From the NCBI GenBank assembly GCA_902612125.1, contig CACMBV010000010.1, positions 1 to 64,000 of the forward strand: 64,000 bases of DNA, read 5' to 3'. Below are positions 9,437-19,003 of this stretch, piece by piece. Position 1 is the stretch's first letter. Each line of letters starts with the position of its first letter. This DNA is from an uncultured Verrucomicrobiota bacterium. Lineage in GTDB: Bacteria > Verrucomicrobiota > Verrucomicrobiia > Opitutales > Seribacteraceae. The position numbers were made by a program, and so were the translations under genes. A model generated the notes under the pieces. That model saw only the letters and a program-made list of their open reading frames with translations, was not told the DNA's origin and made no database searches.

Positions 9437-10024
9437 ATGGACACAAATTATCAGACCCTCGTGTTAAATCGCCTTTGGCAAGCAGTCAATGTTGTGGGGG
9501 TAGAGCGGGCTTTTAGTCTGCTTTCCCTCGATCACGCACAAGTGATTTACGCCGAAGACGGGAGCTTTCGGGTCTTTAATGGCCCGTCTTGGTTTGTGCA
9601 TTGTAGGGAATTGAAAGACATCCCTACGGTACGGGTCATTCGTACGGTTAACCAGCAAGTTGTGGTGCCATCCGTTCTCTTGTTACGATCCTATGACCGG
9701 ATGTTGATGCAGGAAATAAAATTTAACCGGCAAAATCTTTTGGAAAGGGATGATTACAAATGCCAGTATTGTGGTAAAATTCTGCCTCCCAAGGAACTGA
9801 ATATGGATCATGTTATTCCTCGCGACCGAGGAGGGGCGACTTGTTGGGAAAATGTGGTGATCTCCTGTATACGTTGCAACAGTAAGAAGAGCAATCGTTT
9901 GCCAAGAGAGGCAGGAATGAGACTTTTGAAAGAACCAAAACGTCCGCCGCGACGTCCTTTTATGACTTCATTGTACGGAAAGCCGATGGAAGATACCTGG
10001 AGTCATTTTGTGCAGGGCAAGTAG
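9437..10024 (+). CDS. HNH endonuclease family protein
   Basis: 195-aa protein with a C-terminal HNH domain: two CxxC zinc pairs (KCQYCG and SCIRCN) flank the His-Asn-His-like core MDHVIPRDRGGATCWENVV. The N-terminal half, beginning TNYQTLVLNRLWQAVNVV, is common in chromosomal HNH proteins of unknown role. No methyltransferase or phage neighbour is present, so a restriction role is not indicated. It stands alone behind its own promoter. An AGG touches the ATG but is too close for normal Shine-Dalgarno spacing. Confidence 0.82.
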   Translation: MDTNYQTLVLNRLWQAVNVVGVERAFSLLSLDHAQVIYAEDGSFRVFNGPSWFVHCRELKDIPTVRVIRTVNQQVVVPSVLLLRSYDRMLMQEIKFNRQNLLERDDYKCQYCGKILPPKELNMDHVIPRDRGGATCWENVVISCIRCNSKKSNRLPREAGMRLLKEPKRPPRRPFMTSLYGKPMEDTWSHFVQGK

Positions 10025-10037
10025 TTTACATTTTTGA

Positions 10038-11789
10038 ATGTTTCTCGCTTCAGGCGGGAAACTTGCTAATCGTCAAATTATGGAACCGATCACTTCAGGT
10101 AAAGAGTCTGAACGAAAAGCAATTGATGTTCTTTATCGGATCAGCACCCTTGCCGGAAAGGAAAGAAATCCATTGCTGGCTTTGGAAGGTATTCTGGACG
10201 AGGTTATGAACACCTTTGGAGCAAGCAGTGCATCAATCAGTTTGCTTAATGCAGATTCTGATAAGCTCGTGATTGAAGTGGAACGGGGTTTGACCAAATC
10301 CAGCAAAGGGTTTGAATTGCCCCGAGGAATTGGAGTGACCGGGTGGGTTGCGATGCACGGGGAGCCTTTACTATGCCCGGATGTTTCCTTGGAAGAAAGA
10401 TATTTTCAATTGGATGATAAAATCCGCTGTGAAATGGCGGCACCGCTCAGTGAGGGGAATCGTACGGTGGGGGCTCTCAATGTTGATGCGACTGAAACTT
10501 ATGCTTTCACTCCTGCTGATTTAAGGCTGCTCGTTCTTATGGCCAATGAAGCAAGCCGTGTGCTTGAAAATATGTGGATGATCCAACAATTGCGGAGAAA
10601 AGCAGAGCAGTTGCAAACTTTGGTTCTGGTTGGACAGGATATGGCAGGAACCCGAAAGGTTGAAGAGGTTTTGGAATCAATTACCAGGGAAGCACTTTTG
10701 CTTCTCGATTGCAGTATGTCTGCTTTTTTTCTTTATGAATCTGAGACGGATGAGTTAAAACTGAACTCCCTTCAGGATAAATCCGGATCGTTATATCATG
10801 AAGAAACTCTCAATCCGGCTGACAGTCTTTTGGGTACTTCTCTAAGAGGACACCGGCAGGTTCAAACCCGTGATCTTTTCCGGACTGAAGAGCACCATTT
10901 TACTGATTTAATTAGAGAGAAGAACCTCCACTCCATGCTTGTGACACCGGTGGTATATGAAGAGGAACCCATCGGTCTTTTAACTTTATATGTGGATCGT
11001 TCACATCGTTACAATGACGATGAGCGCTTGATCGCTCGTGCTTTGGCAGACCTCGGTGCTATTGCGATCCAAAATGCTTTTCTCTATGACCGTGTGTTCT
11101 CTTCGGAGGAAATTCTAAGAAAAAGTGAACGGCTTACCACTCTGGGTACCTTGGCTGCCGAGATTGCCCATGAGATTCGGAATCCTCTGATGGTTGTCCG
11201 GCTTTTGTTTGATTCTTTGGAATTGAGTGAGCAGGCGGATTCCCATCAGGAGAAAGATCTTCTCATTATCCGTGAAAAACTAAATGACCTTGATCAAATC
11301 GCTGGACGAATTTTGGATTTTGGAAAGAGCCGAGAGGCCTTCCGGGTGAAATGTCCGATGCGAGAGATCATGACCGAGGCTGCCCTTTTGGTACGGTTGA
11401 AATTGGAACAGTCAAAAGTTACCCTTACCATGAATGAGCCGGGGGCCGATTATTTGGTTTTTGTGGATAAGGGACAAATTCAGCAAGCTCTGCTCAATCT
11501 GATCCTCAATGCACTGGGAGCGATGCCCAATGGGGGACATCTAACTTTGGAAACGGCGGTTGAAGAAAATAGGTGGGTCCGGGTATTGGTTAAAGATACG
11601 GGTAGGGGAATACCCGAAGAATTTAAAAATCGAATTTTTGATTCTTTTCTTACTGCCAGGGTTGGAGGCACCGGACTCGGCCTGGCTATTTCCAAGCGCA
11701 TTATGCGGGCACATGACGGGGATTTGGAATTGATGGAGTCCACAGCACAGGGAACCGTCTTCCGCCTCAGTCTGCCAATCGTGGAATAA
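10038..11789 (+). CDS. GAF-domain sensor histidine kinase
   Basis: Soluble two-component kinase of 583 aa with no membrane segment. Two GAF domains (about residues 30-180 and 195-350) precede the dimerisation domain with phospho-acceptor His378 in AAEIAHEIRNPLMVV. The ATPase domain carries the N box (LLNLILNALGAMPNGG), G1 (VKDTGRGIPEEF) and G2 (GGTGLGLAI). No response regulator is adjacent, so the partner is elsewhere. The ATG at 10080 is an alternative start that removes 14 residues; neither start has a clear ribosome-binding site. It converges on glnD with a 3-base gap. Confidence 0.87.
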   Translation: MFLASGGKLANRQIMEPITSGKESERKAIDVLYRISTLAGKERNPLLALEGILDEVMNTFGASSASISLLNADSDKLVIEVERGLTKSSKGFELPRGIGVTGWVAMHGEPLLCPDVSLEERYFQLDDKIRCEMAAPLSEGNRTVGALNVDATETYAFTPADLRLLVLMANEASRVLENMWMIQQLRRKAEQLQTLVLVGQDMAGTRKVEEVLESITREALLLLDCSMSAFFLYESETDELKLNSLQDKSGSLYHEETLNPADSLLGTSLRGHRQVQTRDLFRTEEHHFTDLIREKNLHSMLVTPVVYEEEPIGLLTLYVDRSHRYNDDERLIARALADLGAIAIQNAFLYDRVFSSEEILRKSERLTTLGTLAAEIAHEIRNPLMVVRLLFDSLELSEQADSHQEKDLLIIREKLNDLDQIAGRILDFGKSREAFRVKCPMREIMTEAALLVRLKLEQSKVTLTMNEPGADYLVFVDKGQIQQALLNLILNALGAMPNGGHLTLETAVEENRWVRVLVKDTGRGIPEEFKNRIFDSFLTARVGGTGLGLAISKRIMRAHDGDLELMESTAQGTVFRLSLPIVE

Positions 11790-11792
11790 GTT

Positions 11793-14603
11793 CTAAACTT
11801 CGTGAAAAAACTTTTCTCTGTTCAAGGCCTGCGAAAGTTTTTCCCTAAGTTCAAGAAACTGGATAGGTTTAGTTTTTCCTTCGCCCCCACCTTTTGATAC
11901 AATGTGAAAAATATCGGTGGCAATCCTTTGCTCCGTGGAAATTCGGGCAAATTCAATGCCAAATCCGCATTCTGAAATTGTTTTCGCAAGAAGGTGGAGT
12001 AAACCCACCCGATCCGGTGCTTTAACTTCCACGATCGTTCTTCCTAGGTTCATGTCTCGATAAACATCCACTTGGGAAGGAATTCTTTCGCCCAGTTTTT
12101 CTCGATTCGAAAATAATCGACTTCCATCAATCTTCTTTCGAAATTCAGAAATTTTCCTTTCGGGCGAGATTTGATTGCGAAGAAAAGTGCGGATTGAATT
12201 CTCGCAGGAATCTTTAGTTTCTTCGTCCTCCACAAATCCACTTTTCTCCATTTCCACATAGAAGGCATCAATGGCAATCCCATCCTCCCGGGTGACCGCC
12301 CTTGCTCCCAATATGTTTAAGCCTGAAACAGAAATAGCCCCTGTTACTTTTTCAAATAAGCCGACCTGATCCTTTGTGATGATGTCGATTACGGTGAGCG
12401 TTCGTCTTAGGTCATTTCGCCAATGGATGACAGCGGATTCCTCTAATGAATTCTTGGCAAGGAATTCACTGAGCATTGAAACATGCAAGGCCACTTCTTC
12501 CCTGCCTGAATGAGAGAAATATCTCATGGGTACCTGATCCAAATGTTCCCTGAGTTCAGATTTGTTTACACCTTTAACAACTAAATCCATGTAAGATTCT
12601 TTTATGGTCTCAGGATTGGTTGGTGCCCGTTTACCTTCGAGCACGGCAATTGTATTGGTATAAAGTTGGGTATGCAGTTCTTCTTTATGAGCACTCCATA
12701 AATCGGGTGCGGTGGCATTCGCATCGCAATAAGTGTGAGCATACAGGAAGCGAAGTCTCTGCTCACCTTCCACAAACTTGGCAAAGACATCGATGGATTT
12801 GGGATCTTCCAAGTCAAATTTGTTTGCAAAACGGACCATTTCTAAATGATTCCGGATGACAAATAAGATTCGATCGTGCATCTCTTCTGAGATTCCAAGT
12901 CTTTTGAGCAGAGGAATGGCAATGTCCACCCCACGCTCGCAATGGCCTTTCGGTCCCTCGTCTTTTCCCAGATCGTGCAGGAATAAAATCAGGTAAAGTA
13001 AGCCGGGAACTTCATTTTTTCGAATTGCATCCAGGTATTGTTGAGAATCTGATCTTTTCCCCTGAAAAACTTCGTCCAAAACTGTTATGCAATGCAGGAT
13101 ATGAACATCCGCAGTAAATCGGTGATAGAGATCATGCTGAACTTTGCAGTTTAATTTTCCAAACTCTGGGATAAAGCGCCCCAACACCCCAAGTTCATGC
13201 ATTTCACATAGGGTCGGGCTGACATTTCCAATTTCTTGCAAAATAGAACGAAAGCTAACATTGGCGGAGACAGAATTAATCAGGAAGGAATCAATCAAAG
13301 AGAGACGGTTACGGACCAATGAACGTAAATCGGGAGATAAGGTTGCAGATAATCGTTGGGAATGACGAAAAAGTCGTAGAATCCTCTCTGGGTCTTCATC
13401 GAAAATTTGGGGGTTGGATGAACTTAATTGGTTGTTGAGAAGCTCGAAACCATCAACAGATTTTCTCGGTTCTGCACGATAGGCAGAGAGAACTTTACGA
13501 AAGCTGAGCTTTGCAGTGGAACCTGAGTTGGCATACACCAATCTTTGTTCGAGGACCCCGGTAATTTGGCTGATCGTTCTTGCATGCGAATAATAATCCC
13601 CCATGAACATTTCGACTCTCCGAAATATATCCTTCTCCCCATATCCGAGTCCCAGTGCCACTTCGGGTTGTTTTTCTAGATGAAGAATATTTACGGGTCG
13701 CTTGCTTAGAAAATGTAACTCGTTGCGCACCCGGAGAAGAAATGAATATGCATCGGAATAGGATTTGGCTTCCTGTTCAGAGAGATATTTTCTTCGGATG
13801 AGTTCATCCAACCCGTGGTTTCCGAATTTTACCTTTATCATCCAGAGAATACCCTGATAATCCCGCAACCCGCCAGCACCGCTTTTTACATCGGGGGCTT
13901 GTAGGTAAACGGTGCTTTGTTTTTCCAGTCTTCTTTCTTTTTGATGAGCCTGAAGTTCTTGGAAGTATTTTTCCGGCTCATGACTGCGGCAGTGTTTGAG
14001 AAACTTTTGCATGAACCGTTCGCTCATCTTACGGTCACCGCATATGAACCTGGCTTCCAACATGGAGTTTTTGTTACGAATATCACTCTGAGATTCAATG
14101 ATTGCCTCCTTCATGTCGCGGGATGCATGGCCAACCTTCAAAGCTGAGTCCCACAAGGGGTAGAGGATTTCCCGGGTCATGGTCTCCTTGAGAGCCTCCT
14201 GCTTTTTTCCTCCCAGTGATTTTGAATATAAGAACATTAAATCGATATCACTTTGGGGGCATAATTCACCGCGACCATAACCTCCTGTGGCCAAAATGCA
14301 AAGGGGACGGAGCTTGCCCACAACTGCAACGGCAATCTCATGTGCGTATTTAAAAAGACATTGTATCAGCACATCCACAATGACTGCCCGGGCTCTAGTG
14401 AGCCGTAAACCTGAGTCACCCTTACGATGATAGCGCAGGAGCATTTCTTTTTCCAGCCGCAGGAATTCTTTTATATCTTTAAGCCTTTGTTTATCCGATT
14501 TTGCACCATTAAAGACCAGCCTTTTTTCGGCGTGTTGTCTGGTTCTTCTAAATAATGGATCGTCTTCCATGGTAACGGATTTGCAACAGATAAGTTTAAT
14601 CAT
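11793..14603 (-). CDS. glnD: PII uridylyltransferase/uridylyl-removing enzyme GlnD
   Basis: Bifunctional nitrogen sensor of 936 aa that uridylylates and deuridylylates PII proteins according to glutamine level. The nucleotidyltransferase signature GGYGRGELCPQSDIDL is near residues 107-122. An HD hydrolase motif (FLHDLGKDEG) lies around residue 543. Two C-terminal ACT domains that sense glutamine lie around residues 734 and 868. All four domains are present in the usual order. The start may instead be the ATG at 14570 (MEDDPLF), 11 residues in. It is the only minus-strand gene in the window and is divergent from the Wzi gene. Confidence 0.92.
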   Translation of the reverse strand: MIKLICCKSVTMEDDPLFRRTRQHAEKRLVFNGAKSDKQRLKDIKEFLRLEKEMLLRYHRKGDSGLRLTRARAVIVDVLIQCLFKYAHEIAVAVVGKLRPLCILATGGYGRGELCPQSDIDLMFLYSKSLGGKKQEALKETMTREILYPLWDSALKVGHASRDMKEAIIESQSDIRNKNSMLEARFICGDRKMSERFMQKFLKHCRSHEPEKYFQELQAHQKERRLEKQSTVYLQAPDVKSGAGGLRDYQGILWMIKVKFGNHGLDELIRRKYLSEQEAKSYSDAYSFLLRVRNELHFLSKRPVNILHLEKQPEVALGLGYGEKDIFRRVEMFMGDYYSHARTISQITGVLEQRLVYANSGSTAKLSFRKVLSAYRAEPRKSVDGFELLNNQLSSSNPQIFDEDPERILRLFRHSQRLSATLSPDLRSLVRNRLSLIDSFLINSVSANVSFRSILQEIGNVSPTLCEMHELGVLGRFIPEFGKLNCKVQHDLYHRFTADVHILHCITVLDEVFQGKRSDSQQYLDAIRKNEVPGLLYLILFLHDLGKDEGPKGHCERGVDIAIPLLKRLGISEEMHDRILFVIRNHLEMVRFANKFDLEDPKSIDVFAKFVEGEQRLRFLYAHTYCDANATAPDLWSAHKEELHTQLYTNTIAVLEGKRAPTNPETIKESYMDLVVKGVNKSELREHLDQVPMRYFSHSGREEVALHVSMLSEFLAKNSLEESAVIHWRNDLRRTLTVIDIITKDQVGLFEKVTGAISVSGLNILGARAVTREDGIAIDAFYVEMEKSGFVEDEETKDSCENSIRTFLRNQISPERKISEFRKKIDGSRLFSNREKLGERIPSQVDVYRDMNLGRTIVEVKAPDRVGLLHLLAKTISECGFGIEFARISTEQRIATDIFHIVSKGGGEGKTKPIQFLELREKLSQALNREKFFHEV

Positions 14604-14675
14604 TCAAATGAGCGAGATTAAACCATTGTGGATTGGAATTGCCTCCTTAATGAATTTAAAATAGCAAACAGACTA

Positions 14676-16163
14676 ATGTATCTATTCCCATCTGGTCTTA
14701 GGAAGAACTTACACTTTCTGTTTTTCTTGAAGTTGACACTTTTTACTTTTGGTGAACCGTTTTTGACCCCCAATGATCCATTTATTCGTCACGAGATTCG
14801 ATTGCTGAGTGATGAAGGGGGCTTCAATGGTTTGCAAAATAGCTGGCCTTTGGATTTGGGTAGAATTAATCTGGGCTTACAGGAATCTGAATACAACAGC
14901 GAACTTCTCGACAATCTTCTTTCGGATGAGTCGAATTCCGGATGGTCTTCCATATTTACAACAATTGGCTTGGCTGATGATCGAGTTATTGCACGCGGGT
15001 TTAGCTCGAAACCAAGATCCAGTTTTGCCACCAATGCATCAGTCTCGTGGATGAATGATCGTTTTGCAGCGAAGTTATCCCTCAACGCATTCTATGGCAT
15101 GGAAAGTGACTGGAAGGGAAGGGCGGATGAAGGTTTTGCTCTAGATGGATCCTACATTGCCGCCAGATTGGGAAATTGGTCGGCGAGTTTTGGTCAGCAG
15201 GAACGCTGGTGGGGGCCGGGTTGGGATGGTAGTTTGATTCTTTCCACCAATGCCCGCCCTATTCCCGCCATTTCCATCGATCGCCGTATCGCTGAGCCTT
15301 TTGAGACCAAATGGTTGTCTTGGATTGGCCCCTGGAGCTTTCACTCCTTTATTGGTAGGATGGAGGAAGAGAGGACGGTACCGAAACCCTACCTTTGGGG
15401 AATGCGGGGGGAAGTTAAGCCAACTATCTTGGGTGGTCTTGAGATTGGCTTCTTTCGGATGATGCAATTAGGCGGAGATGGTCGCCCGGAAGGATTTAAC
15501 ACATGGGTCGATGCTTTTTTAAGTCAGGACAACTATGGTGCAAACACAGGAAACAATGACCGATCAAAGGAACCAGGCAATCAATTAGCAGGCATTGATC
15601 TCAGGTGGCAACCATTCGATTCTACATTTGCTCTTTACGGACAAGTAGTCGGGGAAGACGAAGACAAGTTCCTTCCGAATTGTCTGATGTTCCAGTACGG
15701 AATTGAAGCATGGACAAATCTAGAAGATTCCACTCTGAGAGTATTTGCGGAATTTGTAGACCTTACCTCTTACTGGTGGACCGATGATTCCCGAACACGG
15801 AACATCACCTATGGCCATCACATTTATAACGACGGCTATCGCTATCGGGGTCGACCTGTTGGACACTGGGCCGACCAAGATTCCCAAATTCTAAGCATTG
15901 GGGTTCTTCTTCATCAAGTTGACGGGATCGGGTGGGCGGCAATTGGGCGTATTGGAGATTTAAATGAAGACGGTATCGGAGAAAGCACTGTCGCTAATGG
16001 TACCACCTCTGAATATTTCTCCTTCGATATTTTGAACTCACGAGAATATCCAAACTACAATTTATCAGTTAGTACCTCAATAGGATGGGAGAGCATAGAA
16101 CCGATGGGCAGAGGCACCGAAGATGGATTGGCGGGATATTTGACTTTAACAAGAATGTTTTAA
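14676..16163 (+). CDS. Capsule assembly Wzi-like outer-membrane protein
   Basis: Predicted outer-membrane beta-barrel of the Wzi family, which tethers capsule polysaccharide to the cell surface. After a signal-peptide-like N-terminus (hydrophobic LHFLFFLKLTLFTFG) comes the family start PNDPFIRHEIRLLSDEG. The body shows alternating strands with WWGPGWDGSLILSTNARP, IGPWSFHSFIGRMEEE and a terminal aromatic strand ending in Phe. The ATG at 14676 was chosen because it places the signal peptide first; a GTG at 14628 would add 16 residues. It opens the polysaccharide locus, 16 bases ahead of the exporter gene. Confidence 0.78.
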   Translation: MYLFPSGLRKNLHFLFFLKLTLFTFGEPFLTPNDPFIRHEIRLLSDEGGFNGLQNSWPLDLGRINLGLQESEYNSELLDNLLSDESNSGWSSIFTTIGLADDRVIARGFSSKPRSSFATNASVSWMNDRFAAKLSLNAFYGMESDWKGRADEGFALDGSYIAARLGNWSASFGQQERWWGPGWDGSLILSTNARPIPAISIDRRIAEPFETKWLSWIGPWSFHSFIGRMEEERTVPKPYLWGMRGEVKPTILGGLEIGFFRMMQLGGDGRPEGFNTWVDAFLSQDNYGANTGNNDRSKEPGNQLAGIDLRWQPFDSTFALYGQVVGEDEDKFLPNCLMFQYGIEAWTNLEDSTLRVFAEFVDLTSYWWTDDSRTRNITYGHHIYNDGYRYRGRPVGHWADQDSQILSIGVLLHQVDGIGWAAIGRIGDLNEDGIGESTVANGTTSEYFSFDILNSREYPNYNLSVSTSIGWESIEPMGRGTEDGLAGYLTLTRMF

Positions 16164-16179
16164 ATTTTCTCACTTTCAT

Positions 16180-18804
16180 ATGAATTCACTATCCAAGTTT
16201 CTACCTATCCTGATTGGAATTTTCTCCCTAAACTTTTTGTACGCTCAGTTTGATCCTTCGGTTATGTCATCTCTTTCTAAATTACCCCGAGAAGAAAGGG
16301 AAAGACTGATCAAAAAATATGGGAGTGGGAATGTTCAACCGATCAATTTTTTGCAAAAGTCGAATCAGAAGGAAGACATAATTGAAGACGATGAAGCAGT
16401 AAAATCATCAAACGATCAAGACAATCTAAACAATCCTTCTGAAAATCTGAGAGAAATGGAGCAGCAGATCTCCGAGGATATTGTAAGATTGGAAGTTTCC
16501 ATTGCTAATGAAATTTCTGAAAATGAGAAAAGTGCAACTCAGGATGTGCTGAGAAAAAGCAAAGTGCTTCTGGCGAAAATAAAAGAACTGCAGCGATTGG
16601 AAATTCAAAAATACACCAAAGAATTGGAATCGGTTTCTTCTTCATCCAACTTATTTCCGTTTGGTTATGATATTTTTTCCTCACTTGCAACTGATACTGA
16701 TAATTATGGAGCCCCCATCCCATCTGATTATCGCGTTGGACCTGGAGACTTAATTGAGATTCAACTATTTGGACAAAAGAACCAATCCTACAGTTTGGAA
16801 ATCTCAAGGGAAGGAATTATGCGATTTCCTGATATTGGCCCAATCAATGCCTTTGAAAGAGGGACTTCATTCATCGATCTCAAAAATCTATTGAAGGAAA
16901 AGATTCGCGAAAATCTTGGAGAAGGAGTACAAAGCTCGATTACATTGGGGGCTTTTCGAAGCATCCGAATTTTTCTTTTCGGAGAGGTCGAGAAGCAGGG
17001 GGCTGTGAATGTGAGTGCTTACACATCTTTGATTAACGCTCTCCTAAGCTGTGGTGGAATCAAAGAAACGGGAAGTTTACGCAATGTTCAATTAAAACGC
17101 TCTGGGGAAACCGTTGCTACTCTGGATCTCTATGATCTCTTACTTCGAGGCGATACAAGTGGGGATTTGGTGCTGCAACCAGGTGATGTTATTTTTGTTC
17201 CAGTCATTAAAAACCAGATAGCAGTCAGCGGAGCTGTTCGACGTCCTGCTAAATATGAGACTTTAGAGGAAGAAACCTTGCAGAATGTAGTCGATCTTGC
17301 TGGTGGCACAACAGATCGTTCTATGTTAAGCAGAATACGAGTCGAACGACTAAATAACAATTTTCAACCTGAAGTTAGAAACTTTAACTATCAAGAAAAC
17401 AAAGAAGCAAAAATCCTGTCAGGCGATCGTATTTCAGTCGGTGTTGCAAGTGTCAACATTAGAAATGTTGTTACCATCGTCGGACCTGTAGAAAATAATG
17501 GAGAATATGAGTGGAGAGAGGAACTCTTATTATCTGATTTAGTTGTTAGTTCGGATAGTCTACTTCCGGAAATTGATCTGGATTATGGTTTAATACAAAG
17601 AAAAAAGATCGACGGTACCTTTCATTGCCTGTCTTTTCGGCCGAGTTGTCTGTTTGATTCTAAAATACAGATACCGTTGAAAGAGCAAGATATTGTTTAC
17701 TTTTTTAAGAGAGAACCACGTGGTGACGCGTTAAAGAACTTGTTATCCGACATTCGCAAGCAAAGCAGTGCTGGAGAAAATTCAAGATTGATTAAAGTTT
17801 CTGGGGCAGTTCATTTTCCGGGTGAATATCCGTTTACTGATTCTATGATGCTTGCTGATTTAATCCGTGCCGCGGGAGGCACCAAAGATTCTGCGTATTT
17901 GATGGATGCAGAGATTACCCGTCTAGGCATAGATGAGGAACAAAAAGCCTTTGTTGAGCACCTGAAAATAGACCAGAGTGTGCTGATAGATAGTAACCGA
18001 TCACAAGACTATCTTCTTAAGCCATATGACTCACTCTCTATTAAGCCGATACCTTTATGGCGAGAAGGGGAAAGTATTGAAATTAGCGGTGAAGTTAATT
18101 TCCCTGGCACTTACTCCATCAAGCTGGGGGAAACTCTCTTCGATGTGATTCAGCGAGCTGGAGGATTGACGGATCGAGCTTTTCCAGATGGGACGATTTT
18201 TTCCCGTGAAAATCTTCGAGTTAAGGAGGATGAACAAAGAGAAAGGTTGATCAAACAACTGGAATCTGATCTTGCCACGGCAACTCTCTCCGCAACTGAT
18301 TCAGAGGAAGCAGCAAAAGCTCAGTCAGCGGCTCGGGCTATGTTGTCTAGGCTTCAAAATACTGAATCTCAGGGAAGATTAGTCATTGATTTAAATAAAA
18401 TCTTAAAGGATGCAGAGCGTTCAGATTTATTAGTTAAGGATCAGGATAATCTTCTAATACCTTCAGCTCCTTACGCAGTCAGTGTATCTGGCGAGGTTCA
18501 GTTCCCTACATCTCATTTACATGATGAAAAGCTGGACTTAGATGACTATCTCAACCGGAGTGGTGGTTACACTCAAAATGCCGATAAAGATCGTACCTTT
18601 GTGGTCAAAGCAAATGGTGCTGTTACGAGTAAAGGGGGAAACGGTTGGTTTGGCAAAGGTTCCGGTGGAAACAACATTTCTCCGGGGGATGTCATCGTGG
18701 TTCCGATTGATGTTCAACAAACCCGTTTTCTTGAAAACCTGACTTACAGCACCCAAATTATATACCAATTGGCAGTTGCCGCTGCTGCTGTTAATTCGTT
18801 TTAG
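16180..18804 (+). CDS. Polysaccharide export protein with multiple SLBB domains (Wza-like)
   Basis: Periplasmic/outer-membrane export protein of 874 aa with a signal peptide cleaved near LNFLYA-QF. A coiled-coil-rich spacer (about residues 85-150) leads to the Poly_export domain, marked by YRVGPGDLIEIQLFG. Repeated SLBB domains follow; their starts can be read at VFLFGEV-like FLFGEVEKQGAVNV, ISGEVNFPGTYSI and SVSGEVQFPTSHL. At about twice Wza length it resembles the large SLBB exporters of Bacteroidetes/Verrucomicrobia type. No lipobox is seen. It would form the channel for the polymer made by the downstream genes. Confidence 0.83.
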   Translation: MNSLSKFLPILIGIFSLNFLYAQFDPSVMSSLSKLPREERERLIKKYGSGNVQPINFLQKSNQKEDIIEDDEAVKSSNDQDNLNNPSENLREMEQQISEDIVRLEVSIANEISENEKSATQDVLRKSKVLLAKIKELQRLEIQKYTKELESVSSSSNLFPFGYDIFSSLATDTDNYGAPIPSDYRVGPGDLIEIQLFGQKNQSYSLEISREGIMRFPDIGPINAFERGTSFIDLKNLLKEKIRENLGEGVQSSITLGAFRSIRIFLFGEVEKQGAVNVSAYTSLINALLSCGGIKETGSLRNVQLKRSGETVATLDLYDLLLRGDTSGDLVLQPGDVIFVPVIKNQIAVSGAVRRPAKYETLEEETLQNVVDLAGGTTDRSMLSRIRVERLNNNFQPEVRNFNYQENKEAKILSGDRISVGVASVNIRNVVTIVGPVENNGEYEWREELLLSDLVVSSDSLLPEIDLDYGLIQRKKIDGTFHCLSFRPSCLFDSKIQIPLKEQDIVYFFKREPRGDALKNLLSDIRKQSSAGENSRLIKVSGAVHFPGEYPFTDSMMLADLIRAAGGTKDSAYLMDAEITRLGIDEEQKAFVEHLKIDQSVLIDSNRSQDYLLKPYDSLSIKPIPLWREGESIEISGEVNFPGTYSIKLGETLFDVIQRAGGLTDRAFPDGTIFSRENLRVKEDEQRERLIKQLESDLATATLSATDSEEAAKAQSAARAMLSRLQNTESQGRLVIDLNKILKDAERSDLLVKDQDNLLIPSAPYAVSVSGEVQFPTSHLHDEKLDLDDYLNRSGGYTQNADKDRTFVVKANGAVTSKGGNGWFGKGSGGNNISPGDVIVVPIDVQQTRFLENLTYSTQIIYQLAVAAAAVNSF

Positions 18805-18818
18805 ATACCAACGTCAAA

Positions 18819-18857
18819 TTTTTACAATATGAGAATTGAATTCTTATATTGTAAAAA
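18819..18857. repeat. Long AT-rich inverted repeat after the exporter gene
   Basis: Two 18-base arms (18819-18836 and 18840-18857) around a 3-base loop pair throughout, with one G:T position. It lies 15 bases after the SLBB gene stop. As RNA it would form a strong hairpin starting with a U-run and ending with an A-run, without a trailing U-tract on the plus strand. A transcription attenuator or terminator variant, or a DNA operator, are all possible. Confidence 0.6.
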
Positions 18858-18969
18858 AGGAGAGCGATTGGAAATATTTGGTTATTTGATCCACGAAGGC
18901 ACCTGATCAAACAGAATAGTCAGGTATCCGATGCTTCTTGTAATGGATTTTTTTAAAAACCTAAGTCAC

Positions 18970-18993
18970 TTTGTTCAAAAAAACTTGAACAAA
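18970..18993. promoter_or_regulatory. Perfect palindromic operator candidate upstream of the GbsR-like gene
   Basis: Arm TTTGTTCAA at 18970-18978 is matched by TTGAACAAA at 18985-18993 with a 6-base A-rich spacer. It ends 10 bases before the regulator's ATG. A 9-bp perfect dyad in this position is typical of MarR-superfamily autoregulatory sites, so the adjacent regulator is the obvious candidate to bind it. I noticed no second complete copy elsewhere in the window. Confidence 0.5.
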
Positions 18994-19003
18994 CGAATTT
19001 TTA

